Below are positions 55,938 to 64,000 of a stretch of 64,000 nt of DNA, piece after piece. The position numbers and the translations under genes were made by a program. The notes under the pieces were generated by a model. That model made no database searches. It saw only the letters and a list, made by a program, of their open reading frames with translations, and was not told the DNA's origin. Each line of letters starts with the position of its first letter. The first letter of the stretch is position 1. Source of the stretch: Citrifermentans bremense (lineage in GTDB: Bacteria > Desulfobacterota > Desulfuromonadia > Geobacterales > Geobacteraceae); assembly GCF_014218275.1 (NCBI RefSeq), contig NZ_AP023213.1, positions 4,212,954 to 4,276,953 on the forward strand. The letters run 5' to 3'.

Positions 55938-56831
55938 TTACGCTCCCGCCTGAGTCAGCAGGTAACGCCCGACCCAGTTCTTGGAGAACTGGAAAGCGGT
56001 GCGGCCGCAGCGCTTGGTCTTGTCGTGCGACCACTGGATGGCGTCGAGTTCCAGTTCCTTGGTCCAGGGTATGGTGAGGCTACGGGTCGCAGCCTCCCGC
56101 TCCACGCATTGGCGCACCGCGTCGAGATAGCGGTCCTGGGTGAAGACGTGGAAGGGGACCCAGAGGCCGAAGCGGTCCGAAAGGGAGACTTTCTCCTCCA
56201 TAGCCTCGCTCTGCTGCAGTTCCCCGTTCACGTACTTGCCACCGAGAAGGTCGGTCTCGTACTGGGGGAGCAGGTGCCGGCGGTTCGAGGTGACGTAGAT
56301 GAGCACGTTTTCCGGAGCCGAGTAAACCGAGCCGTCCAGTGCGCTTTTGAGCATCTTGTAGGAAAGCTCCCCCACCTCGAAGGTGAGGTCGTCGCACAAA
56401 AGGATGAAACGGTAGGGCTCGTTCTCCACCGCGCTGAAGATCTCGGAGAGGTAGATCAGGTCTTCCTTCTCCACCTGGATCACGCGCAGCCCCTCGCAGC
56501 CGTACTCGTTCAGGAGCGCCTTGACCATCGAGGATTTCCCGGTCCCGCGCGACCCCCAGAGGAGGGCGTTGTTCGCGGGGAGCCCCTTCAGGAACTGGCG
56601 TGTGTTGTTGATCATCACCTCTTTTTGCTTCTCGCAGCCGAGGAGTTCTTCAAGCCTGGTATTGTCAGTCACCTTCACCGCTTCGAGATAACCCGAGAAG
56701 GAGTGGCGGCGCCAGTTGGCGGCATGGCACTTGCTCCAGTCCACCGCTTTCACGGCCCTGGGGAGCAGCATTTCGACAGAGCTGAGCACTCGCTCAAGCT
56801 GGGCAACGACCTCTGGTTTCAGATTCAACAT
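55938..56831 (-). CDS. DUF815-type AAA ATPase
   Basis: 297 residues. Walker A WGSRGTGKSSMVKAL, Walker B RFILLCDDLTFE and a sensor-like YVTSNRRHLLP. The pattern ANNALLWGSRGTGKSS followed by VIQVEKEDL is that of the DUF815 family of unknown cellular role. The N-terminal 80 residues are helical. It stands alone between its own promoter (56947-56976) and terminator. Confidence 0.85.
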   Translation of the reverse strand: MLNLKPEVVAQLERVLSSVEMLLPRAVKAVDWSKCHAANWRRHSFSGYLEAVKVTDNTRLEELLGCEKQKEVMINNTRQFLKGLPANNALLWGSRGTGKSSMVKALLNEYGCEGLRVIQVEKEDLIYLSEIFSAVENEPYRFILLCDDLTFEVGELSYKMLKSALDGSVYSAPENVLIYVTSNRRHLLPQYETDLLGGKYVNGELQQSEAMEEKVSLSDRFGLWVPFHVFTQDRYLDAVRQCVEREAATRSLTIPWTKELELDAIQWSHDKTKRCGRTAFQFSKNWVGRYLLTQAGA

Positions 56832-56946
56832 GTGCTGTTTCCATCCTGTGTGTTGTGGCGACGAAACGCGAAAAAGCGTACCGGGCCGGATTGATCTTCC
56901 TGCTTGTGCCGCTGGGAAACGGTAGGCAGGGTAAAAAAGTCCAACT

Positions 56947-56976
56947 TGTATACGTCATTACACGCCCCACTGTCAA
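56947..56976 (-). promoter_or_regulatory. Sigma-70 promoter of the DUF815-type gene
   Basis: Minus strand: TTGACA (56976-56971), 18-base spacer, TATACA (56952-56947), about 115 bases before the ATG at 56831. The rest of 56832-57126 shows nothing further. Confidence 0.6.
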
Positions 56977-57126
56977 TTAAAACAGCGTTCAATTTCGTCA
57001 ACACGATTCGAGGAAACAGACGAGGAGGCGGGGGGATGCCGATGATTATGGCGGGTGGGGACGGTGCAGCTCAGGGTTCGGCAGTCATCTTTTGGCACAG
57101 CGCCCAGCCGGTGAGCCCGGGAAGCC

Positions 57127-57819
57127 TCACCCCCGGCGGGCTAAAAGGATCATCAAGGAATTTTCCAGCTTGAGCCACATTTCCAGGATCGAGGTGAGGA
57201 TACGGCCACCTTTCCAGCAACCGACCCCCGCAGCGACGAGGGAGCGGTCGAGCAGCTTGAATAGAAAGTACTTGGGGAAAAGCAGCGACGCGAAGAGGTG
57301 GCCCGCGGCGACGACGGCGAGCCCCGCCGAGGCCAGGTGTCCCTCCAACTCCTGCAACCTGTAGCGCCGGTAGTGTCCCAGGGAGAAGTCATGGCCGCTG
57401 TAAAGCGCGGGGAACGCGGGGACGGTCACCAGCACATGCCCCCCCTTTTCCGTGTGCCGCGCCACGACCTGGGTCAGGAAGTCCCGGTCCTCCGGCACGT
57501 GTTCGAGCACGTCCAGCAGCAGGGTGAGGTCGAAGCGGCTTCCCTCCGGAGGGAGTTCCGTCTGGTAGGCGATCCACTCTCCCCGTTCCCGCAATAGCGC
57601 GAGCTGGCCCGGGGTGAGATTCGGGTCCACTGCCGTCACCCTGCTCCCAGGCAGATGCCGGAAAAGGGTGCGGCTCAGATAGCCGTCGCCGCAACCAAGG
57701 TCCAGCACCGACATCCCCTGGTGCAGGCAGGGCTCCAGCAATCCGGCCAGGGCCGCAGCCCGGGCCGTTTCCCAAGGGTGCCTCCCTAGCTGCTCGTCGC
57801 GCATCTCCTTGAGGTCCAT
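57127..57819 (-). CDS. Class I SAM-dependent methyltransferase
   Basis: 230 residues. Motif I VLDLGCGDGYLSR, acidic end of strand two in VTAVDPNLTP, and the LLLDVLEHVPEDRDFL motif typical of UbiE/Bioc-like methyltransferases. The C-terminal 70 residues contain a hydrophobic segment (HLFASLLFPKYFLF) that may touch the membrane. Substrate unknown; a lipid or cell-surface polymer is possible given the glycosyltransferase-type relatives. ATG with GGGAGG upstream. Confidence 0.85.
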   Translation of the reverse strand: MDLKEMRDEQLGRHPWETARAAALAGLLEPCLHQGMSVLDLGCGDGYLSRTLFRHLPGSRVTAVDPNLTPGQLALLRERGEWIAYQTELPPEGSRFDLTLLLDVLEHVPEDRDFLTQVVARHTEKGGHVLVTVPAFPALYSGHDFSLGHYRRYRLQELEGHLASAGLAVVAAGHLFASLLFPKYFLFKLLDRSLVAAGVGCWKGGRILTSILEMWLKLENSLMILLARRG

Positions 57820-57897
57820 GCAGCCTCCCTTGCACCGCGATTAGCCGGATAGTCCGTTTGCGCCGGGGCCGTCGCCGGGCGCTGCAAAGCAGCAAAT

Positions 57898-57926
57898 ATT
57901 AGAATGTATCAACCTTATTTTGTCAA
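57898..57926 (-). promoter_or_regulatory. Sigma-70 promoter of the methyltransferase gene
   Basis: Minus strand: TTGACA (57926-57921), 17-base spacer, TCTAAT (57903-57898), about 80 bases before the ATG at 57819. Confidence 0.6.
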
Positions 57927-57949
57927 ACGACGGTTCGTCTTTCGGGGGG

Positions 57950-58768
57950 CTAGGAAGCCGCGAGCTGCAACTCGCCGGTGTGGGCGAGCCAGGCGAAGGC
58001 GAGGGCGAGGAGGTCGGCTACCCCTCCCATGGTGAGGTTGCGGCTGATGTACGCCTCGTTTCTTTCGGCGAGAAAACCGATGAAGTCGCCGCGCTGCAAG
58101 ACCAGCAGTTCCAGCTTCCGCCCGTCCTCCCGGACCGTGGCCAGTCCCTCTTTGCCGCAGCGGTGCAGGGCGGTCGTGTCCTCGACGGTTGCCATCAGAC
58201 GCCCGAGCATCGCGTAGACCGCTGTGCCGCGGTTGCCTCCCCCAGCAAGCTCGTGCCTGAAGGCGGGGAGCGCTGCACCGAAGAGCGAGGGAAGCCCCGC
58301 GAGCGCCTCTCCCCTCACCCCCTGTGCCTCGGAGTTGTGCCGAATGCGGCTGCCGTTGGTCGCCTCGGGCTGGGCATGGTCGAAAAACCGCTGTGCCAGG
58401 CGCGCCACGGCGAGACCAAGCTCCCCCTCGTCGCGATGCGCAACCTGCGCGCGGGCCGCGAGAAGGAGCCCGGAGAGGAAGATGTACCCCTTGTGGCAGT
58501 TGGTGCCGGCCGTCTGCAGCATCGCCGTCTCCGCCTCCACCCCAAGCCGCACCTGCGCGGACAGCTCCTCCCCCCGGGCGAGACTTTCGGCGACCTCGGC
58601 CAGGTAATTCGAAACGATCTTCAGCGAGGTTTCCATCCGCTGCAACGAAAGGTCACGGTGGGAGCCGGAATCGATCAGGTCGACCAGTCCCGGCTTGGGG
58701 GTGAGGTAGAGCTCCATGAAGGCGCCGCGCACCAGGTTCAGGGAGAGCGTCCCGAGCTCAGAGCGCAT
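57950..58768 (-). CDS. citG: Triphosphoribosyl-dephospho-CoA synthase
   Basis: 272 residues from the ATG at 58768 (AGGAGG upstream). Makes the precursor of the citrate lyase prosthetic group from ATP and dephospho-CoA. TPKPGLVDLIDSGSHRDL and TNCHKGYIFLSGLLLAA are family signatures. Last gene of the cit operon; overlaps citX by 11 bases. Confidence 0.92.
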   Translation of the reverse strand: MRSELGTLSLNLVRGAFMELYLTPKPGLVDLIDSGSHRDLSLQRMETSLKIVSNYLAEVAESLARGEELSAQVRLGVEAETAMLQTAGTNCHKGYIFLSGLLLAARAQVAHRDEGELGLAVARLAQRFFDHAQPEATNGSRIRHNSEAQGVRGEALAGLPSLFGAALPAFRHELAGGGNRGTAVYAMLGRLMATVEDTTALHRCGKEGLATVREDGRKLELLVLQRGDFIGFLAERNEAYISRNLTMGGVADLLALAFAWLAHTGELQLAAS

Positions 58769-59252
58769 CGATGATCCTCCTGGCATGGTGCATCAGCTCC
58801 TCGCTTCCGTGCCGGCCGGCATGGATACAGGCAACGGCTGGCTCGGGGCAGACAAGGCAGGTTCGGGGAGCGATCTTGAGGTTGGCCCTGGAAACCGGGC
58901 GGCCGGCATGGTCGTAGATGTCGAGGTCGAGGAGCCGGCCCGCCGGGTGCCTCGACTCTAGCGAGATACCCAGCCGCTTCACCTGGGTCGAGGGGAGGCG
59001 GGTGCGGTAGATGGCGAAGGGGCCGAGGTCGTCGCCCCCCCGGACCGAGCCCTCCGTCTTCAGCGCGCCCAAAAGGGCCTTTTCCCCCCACTGGAACAGG
59101 CGCTCAGCCCGATCCCCGGTCTTCTCCGTCCCCGGCAGGTTCAGGGAGAGCATCACCGTCGCCGGGAACGGGGTGGGGAACATCCCGTCCAAGAGCGCCT
59201 GCCGCTGGTCCCTCGCCTGCAAAATGCTATTCCTTAACGCGTCTAACCGCAT
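58758..59252 (-). CDS. citX: Apo-citrate lyase phosphoribosyl-dephospho-CoA transferase
   Basis: 164 residues. Attaches the prosthetic group to CitD. Visible are SLNLPGTEKTG, RLLDLDIYDHAGRPVSR and the C-terminal APRTCLVCPEPAVACIHAGR, typical of CitX. Overlaps citF by 26 bases. Confidence 0.92.
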   Translation of the reverse strand: MRLDALRNSILQARDQRQALLDGMFPTPFPATVMLSLNLPGTEKTGDRAERLFQWGEKALLGALKTEGSVRGGDDLGPFAIYRTRLPSTQVKRLGISLESRHPAGRLLDLDIYDHAGRPVSRANLKIAPRTCLVCPEPAVACIHAGRHGSEELMHHARRIIDAL

Positions 59253-60765
59253 CTATGATGCTCCCGTCCCGGTACTCGATCACCGCCACCACCTCGTCCT
59301 CGAACTCCAGCGCCCTGGGCGTCCCGGTCACCCGGCAGATCTCACGCTGCAGCTCGCCGATCTCCTTCACCGGGAGCTTCCTCCTGATCAATTCTTCCTT
59401 GAGCTCGGGATGCTGTTCGTTCACCGCGATCCCCCGCTCAGTCACCACCACGCCGATGGTCTCCCCCGGGGTGGTGACGGTGGTGACCCGGTCGCGCACG
59501 ATGGGGAGGCGCCCGCGGATCGACGGCGCGACGATGATGGAGAGCTTGGCGCCGGCAGCCGTGTCGGAGTGGCCGCCGGTGTTGTGCAAAAGGTAGCCGT
59601 TCGACTCGGTGTTCACGTTGACGTTGAAGGAGGTGTCGACCTCGGTCGCCCCGAGGATCACGCAGTCGAGCCGGTTCACCACGGCCCCCGCGTTGAACGG
59701 GTTCGCGTACATGTCGGCGCCGATCTCCTGGTGGGCGCGGTTTTTTGCGATCGACTTCACCGCCTCCTGGTCGAAGCACTGCACGTCCATCAGCGCGTCG
59801 AAGAGCCCCTCCTCCAGCATCTCCACGAAATAGCCGGTGATGCCGCCGCAGCCGAAGCTCCCCTTGATGTTGCCGCGTCGCATGGCGTTTCTCACTTTGT
59901 CCGAGACTGCGAGCGAGATGCCGCCGCTGCCGGTCTGGAAGGAGAAGCCGTCCTTCAAGAGGCCGGATGCCTCGATCACCTGGGAGGCGTAGCTGGCGAT
60001 CTGGAGCCCTACTGGATCCGTGGTGATCCTGGTGGTGGTGGAGACGATCTTTGCCGGATCCCCCAGCCGGTCCACCGTCACCACGTAATCCACCAGGGTC
60101 TGCGGGATGCTCACCGGCACCACCGGGAAGGGGACCAGGTTGTCGGTGACCGCGACGACGCAGGCGGCGTGGAGTGCGTCGGTCTGGGCGTACCCCAGGC
60201 TGCCGCAGGCGGAGGGGCCGCTGTAGCCGTTCATGTTGCCGTATTCGTCGCAGCAGGGAGCGGCGATGAAGGCGACGTCCACCTGCACCGATCCTTCCAT
60301 GATGGCGCGGGCCCGGCCGCCGTGGGTCCTGACCACGATGGGGCAGGAAAGCTCCCCCCGGCTCGCCATCTCCCCGATCAGGCCGTTAACGCCGCATTGG
60401 AAGCCGGCTATGACGCCGCTTTTGATGTGGGGAATGATCTCGGCGTGCACCGGGTGCACCGAGGAGGAGGCGATCCAGATGCCGCGGATCCCCATCGCGG
60501 CGATCTCCGCCACCAGCCGGTTCAAGAGGAAGTCGCCGTTGCGCAGGCTGTGGTGGGTGGCGATGGTCATGCCGTCTTTCAGCCCACTCGCCTCGATCGC
60601 CTCCCTGAGGCTGGAGAGGAGCTTCGACGCGCCGGGGTTTACGCGCCTCAAGCGTCGCGCCGCGACCTTCCCCTGCGGGGTGATGGAGTAGGGGTCGCCG
60701 TAGGGAACAAGCTTTCTCCCCGCGTAGCTCTCCGGAATCTCGCGGCCCAGACTATTGAGCGCCAT
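59227..60765 (-). CDS. citF: Citrate lyase alpha subunit (citrate:acetyl-ACP transferase)
   Basis: 512 residues. Swaps the acetyl group on the acyl carrier protein for citrate. Family segments are SFHHSLRNGD-like IATHHSLRNGDFLLNRLV, SGVIAGFQCGVNGLIGE, RTHGGRARAI and GGHSDTAAGAKLSIIVAPSIRGR. Overlaps the citE stop by 14 bases. Confidence 0.95.
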   Translation of the reverse strand: MALNSLGREIPESYAGRKLVPYGDPYSITPQGKVAARRLRRVNPGASKLLSSLREAIEASGLKDGMTIATHHSLRNGDFLLNRLVAEIAAMGIRGIWIASSSVHPVHAEIIPHIKSGVIAGFQCGVNGLIGEMASRGELSCPIVVRTHGGRARAIMEGSVQVDVAFIAAPCCDEYGNMNGYSGPSACGSLGYAQTDALHAACVVAVTDNLVPFPVVPVSIPQTLVDYVVTVDRLGDPAKIVSTTTRITTDPVGLQIASYASQVIEASGLLKDGFSFQTGSGGISLAVSDKVRNAMRRGNIKGSFGCGGITGYFVEMLEEGLFDALMDVQCFDQEAVKSIAKNRAHQEIGADMYANPFNAGAVVNRLDCVILGATEVDTSFNVNVNTESNGYLLHNTGGHSDTAAGAKLSIIVAPSIRGRLPIVRDRVTTVTTPGETIGVVVTERGIAVNEQHPELKEELIRRKLPVKEIGELQREICRVTGTPRALEFEDEVVAVIEYRDGSIIDAVRRVKE

Positions 60766-61672
60766 GTATCGCCTCCTCGTCTATCAGGGTGTCGACCATG
60801 CCGTGGGCGTAGGCGGTCCGAAGCACCCGCGCCGCCCGCTTCACCACGGGGGCGTCCACCATCTTCCCGCCAAGGGAGATGACGCCGGTCCCTAGCTGGC
60901 GCGCCCGCTGGATCGCCTCGATAACCTGCAGGGCGTACTCCACCTCGTGCTGTTTCGGGGCGAAGACCTCGTGCACCACCTCGATCTGGCGCGGGTTGAC
61001 CAGGCATTTCCCGGTGTAGCCGAGCCTCTTGGCCAGCTCGGTCTCGGCCCTGAGCCCCTCCATGTCCCCCACATCGGCGAAGATGGTGTCGAGCGCCTGG
61101 ATCCCGTTCGCCTTCGCGGCCCAGAGAACCCGGGTCCTCGCGTTGAAGAGCTCCTCGCCGCCGCGGCTTCTCTCGATCTCCATGCTGGCGGTGTAGTCCT
61201 CGGCGCCGAAGGCAAGGGCGAAGATGCGCTGCGAGCTGCGGGCGATCCCCACCGCGTTGATGACCCCCAGCGCGCTCTCCAGGGAGGGGAGGATGCCGAA
61301 GCGCCCGATCTCGACCTCGAGCTCCTCCTCGAACTCGGTCAGAAGCGTGTCCAGCCGCTCCACGATCTCCGGGGTGTCCGCCTTTGGGAGGCGGATGCCG
61401 TCCGGCATGGCCGGGAGCACCACCTTCAGGTCCTCGTACCCCCACCGGGTGTCCAGCGGGTTGATCCGGACCAGGAGCTCCTTGTTGCGGTCGGTGTACT
61501 CCATGAGGAAGCGCTTCACCAGGTGGCGCGCCGCGTCCTTCTCGGAGAGAGGGACCGCGTCCTCCAGGTCGATGATCACGGAATCGCAGTTGAAGATGGG
61601 GATGTTCTGCAGCATGGAGGGCATGTTGCCCGGGACGTACAAAAGCGAGCGCCTGAGCTTGTAATCCGGCAT
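60752..61672 (-). CDS. citE: Citrate lyase beta subunit (citryl-ACP lyase)
   Basis: 306 residues from the ATG at 61672, which shares a base with the stop of the PPC gene; a TTG three bases earlier is also open. HpcH/HpaI fold with RSLLYVPGNMPSML, VIIDLEDAVPLSEKDAAR, VRINPLDTRWGYEDL and the metal-binding LALAFGAEDYTASM-type acidic motif. Cleaves citryl-ACP to acetyl-ACP and oxaloacetate. Confidence 0.95.
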   Translation of the reverse strand: MPDYKLRRSLLYVPGNMPSMLQNIPIFNCDSVIIDLEDAVPLSEKDAARHLVKRFLMEYTDRNKELLVRINPLDTRWGYEDLKVVLPAMPDGIRLPKADTPEIVERLDTLLTEFEEELEVEIGRFGILPSLESALGVINAVGIARSSQRIFALAFGAEDYTASMEIERSRGGEELFNARTRVLWAAKANGIQALDTIFADVGDMEGLRAETELAKRLGYTGKCLVNPRQIEVVHEVFAPKQHEVEYALQVIEAIQRARQLGTGVISLGGKMVDAPVVKRAARVLRTAYAHGMVDTLIDEEAIHGAQ

Positions 61673-62148
61673 CAAGGTGCCTCCTCGTCGATGTAGATGG
61701 TGGGGATCCCTCCCACCTTGGAGACGTGGCGTTCCACCCCGGAGACGTCGAGCTCGGTGAGGACGATCTCGCAGGTGGCGAAGACCTCGGCGTCGTAGAG
61801 GTGCCCCCCGACGACCTCGCCGGAGGACTTGGACATCATGATGTGGAAGTGGAAATCGAGGAGGTCGGCCTCGCCGGGGACGATGTTTCCCTGCAGCCCC
61901 AAAAGCTCGCAGGGACCCTCGATGTCGTGGATGGTGATGCGTGGTTCGGTGATGGGGAGCTTCGCGCCGGTCTTGATCCCCCTGAGCCTCACGTTCTTCA
62001 CGCTACCCAGGGCCGAGACGATCATGGCGTAGCGCACGTCGGTCAGGTGCGCGAACTGCAAAAGCCGCGTGGTGAGGCTTTCCCCCGGGGTGATCTTGAT
62101 GATGAAGCGTCTCCCGTTGGAGCACTCCTTGTACCAGAGACCTTCCAT
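61672..62148 (-). CDS. PPC (DUF296) domain protein embedded in the citrate lyase operon
   Basis: 158 residues, nearly all a PPC/DUF296 domain: NGRRFIIKITPGESLTTRLL, MIVSALGSVKNVRLRG, DFHFHIMMSKSSGEVVGGHL and FATCEIVLTEL. The HxH and GGH histidines can form the metal site seen in bacterial members. Plant relatives are DNA-binding proteins; in bacteria the role is unclear. It lies one base after citD and overlaps citE, so it is made with the lyase subunits. It may be a regulator or accessory factor of the complex; it is not part of the classical citCDEFXG set. Confidence 0.85.
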   Translation of the reverse strand: MEGLWYKECSNGRRFIIKITPGESLTTRLLQFAHLTDVRYAMIVSALGSVKNVRLRGIKTGAKLPITEPRITIHDIEGPCELLGLQGNIVPGEADLLDFHFHIMMSKSSGEVVGGHLYDAEVFATCEIVLTELDVSGVERHVSKVGGIPTIYIDEEAP

Positions 62149-62149
62149 G

Positions 62150-62410
62150 TCAACCCTCCGCCCGCATCAGGGCCGTTTCCAGACGGGCCTCGATGGCGTA
62201 GTCCAGCGCCCCCCGGTCGGTGATGCGCACCTCACCCGCCTCGACCCCGTGCTTGGCAAGCACCTCGTCCACCTTGGCGCGGATCAGTTCCCCGAACTGC
62301 TTCAACACGGTGGACTCGATGGTCACGGTGAGGCTCTCGGCCGGCTCCAGGAAAACCATCAGGTCGCTCGACTGCAGCGTTCCCGCCTGCACCTTCTTCA
62401 TGATCTTCAT
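62150..62410 (-). CDS. citD: Citrate lyase acyl carrier protein (gamma subunit)
   Basis: 86 residues. Carries the phosphoribosyl-dephospho-CoA group on Ser14 in QAGTLQSSDLMVFLEP. ATG overlaps the citC stop (ATGA). Confidence 0.95.
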   Translation of the reverse strand: MKIMKKVQAGTLQSSDLMVFLEPAESLTVTIESTVLKQFGELIRAKVDEVLAKHGVEAGEVRITDRGALDYAIEARLETALMRAEG

Positions 62411-63408
62411 TTGCTCCCCCCTTTGTCCCAGATCTTGATCCCCTCGCTGGAGAGGAGAAAGTCGAGCGTGCTCACCGGCACCAGTTCGGCGATCCCCTCC
62501 AGTTCGCCCCGCATCAGCATCTCCCGCACCCTCGAGGCGCTGACGGCCGCTCCGACCGCGCTCCTTCTTTCCAGCTCCCGCACCGCGATCCCCAGGGGGG
62601 GCAGAATCCTGTGCATGGCGCGGTTGTACTCCGCCGTGGTGCGGCTGAAGGGCTCGGAGCCGATGAAGCGGGTGGCGATGTGGAAAAAGGGCGCGATGCG
62701 GGTGGCGAAAAGTAGCAGGTCGAGCTCCATCTGGATGGCCCCGGCCGGGTCGTCGCTTTTCAGGAAATAGGTGGGGAAGGTGACGCTGGAGACGGCGTAC
62801 CAGGAGGTATCGAGGACGGTGACGTTCTTCAGATCGGCGGTCCCCTCCTGCACCATCCTGAGGCGCGCCGGGAAGGGGAACAGGGAGCGCTCCTCGCGCA
62901 CCACGAAGAGGTAGAGGTGGTCGACGCTTGAGGCCGCCTCCTCCACCAGGTAGCGGTGCCCCATGGTGAAGGGGTTGCAGTTGGCGACCACGGCGCCGTT
63001 GTTGCCGGGGAAAACCTGCCTGCCGTACCGGGTCAGGTAGCGCCGCAGCCCGTCTCCGTACTCCAAAAGAGCGGTCTTTCCCGAGGCGACCAGGAGGTTG
63101 AAGTTGAGCGCCTCGAAGCTTGTGGCGAGCGCCGGAGAGGTGAAGACGAAGAAGGAATCGATCCCCTCCTGGTAACCACGCCCAACGAGCTCGGTCACCA
63201 CCTCGTCGAGCAGGGTCCCCCCCTGGTGCGCGGGCGCGACGACCAGCATCTTGAGCACCCGCCCTTCTCTGGCTCCGACCGCCACCAGCTGCCCGGACTC
63301 GAACACGCCGACCAGGTCGTCGTAGGGAAGCTCGAAGCGCAGGCCACTTTGGGCAACCAGCGCCTGCGCCTGCTTCAGATCATCGGTGGATAGTAGCGAA
63401 GTGACCAT
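62407..63408 (-). CDS. citC: Citrate lyase acetate:SH-citrate lyase ligase
   Basis: 333 residues from the ATG at 63408. Acetylates the thiol of the CitD prosthetic group to activate the enzyme. N-terminal GNAT-like part (VFESGQLVAVGAREGRVLKML) and a C-terminal nucleotidyltransferase part with GAVVANCNPFTMGHRYLVEEAA (HxGH-like) and the C-terminal VSASRVREML. A longer open frame exists upstream, but it is divergent-promoter sequence. There is little ribosome-binding site. First gene of the operon. Confidence 0.93.
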   Translation of the reverse strand: MVTSLLSTDDLKQAQALVAQSGLRFELPYDDLVGVFESGQLVAVGAREGRVLKMLVVAPAHQGGTLLDEVVTELVGRGYQEGIDSFFVFTSPALATSFEALNFNLLVASGKTALLEYGDGLRRYLTRYGRQVFPGNNGAVVANCNPFTMGHRYLVEEAASSVDHLYLFVVREERSLFPFPARLRMVQEGTADLKNVTVLDTSWYAVSSVTFPTYFLKSDDPAGAIQMELDLLLFATRIAPFFHIATRFIGSEPFSRTTAEYNRAMHRILPPLGIAVRELERRSAVGAAVSASRVREMLMRGELEGIAELVPVSTLDFLLSSEGIKIWDKGGSK

Positions 63409-63532
63409 GCGGGAAAGACTAGCACCATTCCACCGTAAACCAAACCGTGTATACCGCAAAAATTCCTTATCTTCCCGGGGGCCTGGGCGCCCTGTCCGCG
63501 GTTTCCGCCCCCACAGAGAAAAATCTAGGATT

Positions 63533-63569
63533 ATCGGCAACGATTGTGCTATTTTGCCGAGTTGCCGAT
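63533..63569. promoter_or_regulatory. Perfect inverted repeat between citC and the glycosyltransferase gene
   Basis: ATCGGCAAC (63533-63541) faces GTTGCCGAT (63561-63569) with 19 bases between, and TTGCCGA recurs at 63554-63560 as a direct repeat of the right arm. Likely operator in the divergent promoter region 63409-63613. I could not assign -35/-10 elements with confidence for either gene. Confidence 0.55.
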
Positions 63570-63613
63570 TTCCCCAGCCACACCCTGGTAAACGACACAG
63601 AATCGAGGACTTA

Positions 63614-64000
63614 ATGAGCACAATTTCCATCGTGATACCTGCACACAACGAGGCAGGCAACATAGGCGCCCTGGTGCAGGAAATCCTGGCCACCAGGCTC
63701 GAATGTGAGATCGTCGTCGTCGACGACGCCAGCACCGACGAAACCCACGCGACGCTGCTCGCGCTGAAAAAGACGGTCCCCACGCTGAAGATCGTCCAGC
63801 ACGACCGCTCCTACGGCCAGAGCGCCGCAGTGTCTACCGGGATCAGGCATGCCAGCGGAGAGTTGATCGCCACCATGGACGGCGACGGCCAGAACGACCC
63901 GGCCGACATCCCGAAGATGGTGCAGGCGCTCCTTCAAAGCGGTGACAAAAATCTCAAGATGGTCGCCGGGTTCCGCAAGAAACGCGACGACGCGGCATGG
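63614..64000 (+). CDS. Family 2 glycosyltransferase, N-terminal part
   Basis: 129 residues to the window end, the gene continuing beyond. GT2 fold of the dolichyl-phosphate-mannose-synthase-like group: ISIVIPAHNEAGNIGALV, CEIVVVDDASTDETHATL, the SYGQSAAVSTGIRHA segment and the metal motif TMDGDGQNDPADIP. Such enzymes transfer a sugar to a polyprenyl phosphate. ATG at 63614 with GAGG five bases upstream. Divergent from the cit operon. Confidence 0.9.
   Translation, partial: MSTISIVIPAHNEAGNIGALVQEILATRLECEIVVVDDASTDETHATLLALKKTVPTLKIVQHDRSYGQSAAVSTGIRHASGELIATMDGDGQNDPADIPKMVQALLQSGDKNLKMVAGFRKKRDDAAW

Overview
The window is a GC-rich chromosomal segment of an anaerobic deltaproteobacterium of the Geobacteraceae. 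The gene content and order resemble the Citrifermentans/Geomonas (Geobacter bemidjiensis-like) group: ispDF-glnS-cysS, an anaerobic cobalamin operon carrying a ThiC-like BzaF, a sigma-54-driven flagellar cluster, many NtrC-type regulators, and a full citrate lyase operon. The species assignment is inference. I saw no rRNA, tRNA, insertion sequence, prophage or CRISPR array.

Layout. 1-4.5 kb (+): end of ispD, ispF, glnS, cysS. 4.5-7.2 kb (-): a 59-residue ribbon-helix-helix protein with its own -24/-12 promoter, next to an iron-sulfur, hydrogenase-like sigma-54 activator. 7.7-9.1 kb (+): a secreted transglutaminase-like protein. 9.2-9.3 kb (-): a small membrane protein. 9.6-18.2 kb (-): one cobalamin operon, cobU-cobT-cobS-cobC-cbiA-bzaF-cbiM-cbiN-cbiQ-cbiO, behind a cobalamin riboswitch whose terminator ends at the cobU start codon. 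18.2-20.1 kb: engB (-), an HDOD protein (+), a small hypothetical protein (-). 20.2-25.7 kb (+): a histidine kinase/NtrC pair and alpha-glucan phosphorylase.

25.7-42.4 kb (-) is a flagellar cluster in two large units, each preceded by a good sigma-54 promoter. The upstream unit is flgB-flgC-fliE-fliF-fliG-fliH-fliI-fliJ-motE-fliK-flgD-orf-flgE. The downstream unit is fliL-fliM-fliN-fliO-fliP-fliQ-fliR-flhB. 42.5-47.8 kb (-) holds a secreted TPR protein and a small chemotaxis set: a PAS histidine kinase, CheY, CheX, and a CheX-like protein fused to a degenerate receiver domain. 47.9-55.7 kb (-) is an RND efflux operon (outer-membrane factor, adaptor, pump) running into a C_GCAxxG_C_C protein, a DUF2892 membrane protein, a metallo-beta-lactamase-fold protein and a periplasmic rhodanese. 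Its near-consensus sigma-70 promoter overlaps a large inverted repeat. 55.9-57.8 kb (-): a DUF815-type ATPase and a methyltransferase, each with its own promoter. 57.9-63.4 kb (-): a tightly coupled citrate lyase operon, citC-citD-PPC-citE-citF-citX-citG, with a PPC/DUF296 protein between the acyl carrier protein and the beta subunit. A family-2 glycosyltransferase starts divergently at 63.6 kb and runs off the end.

The candidates for something new are the Fe-S/hydrogenase-like activator with its RHH neighbour, the PPC protein inside the citrate lyase operon, the CheX/pseudo-receiver pair, and the efflux plus sulfur-handling operon. All coordinates and motifs were read by eye. Family names rest on recognised motifs, not on database searches.
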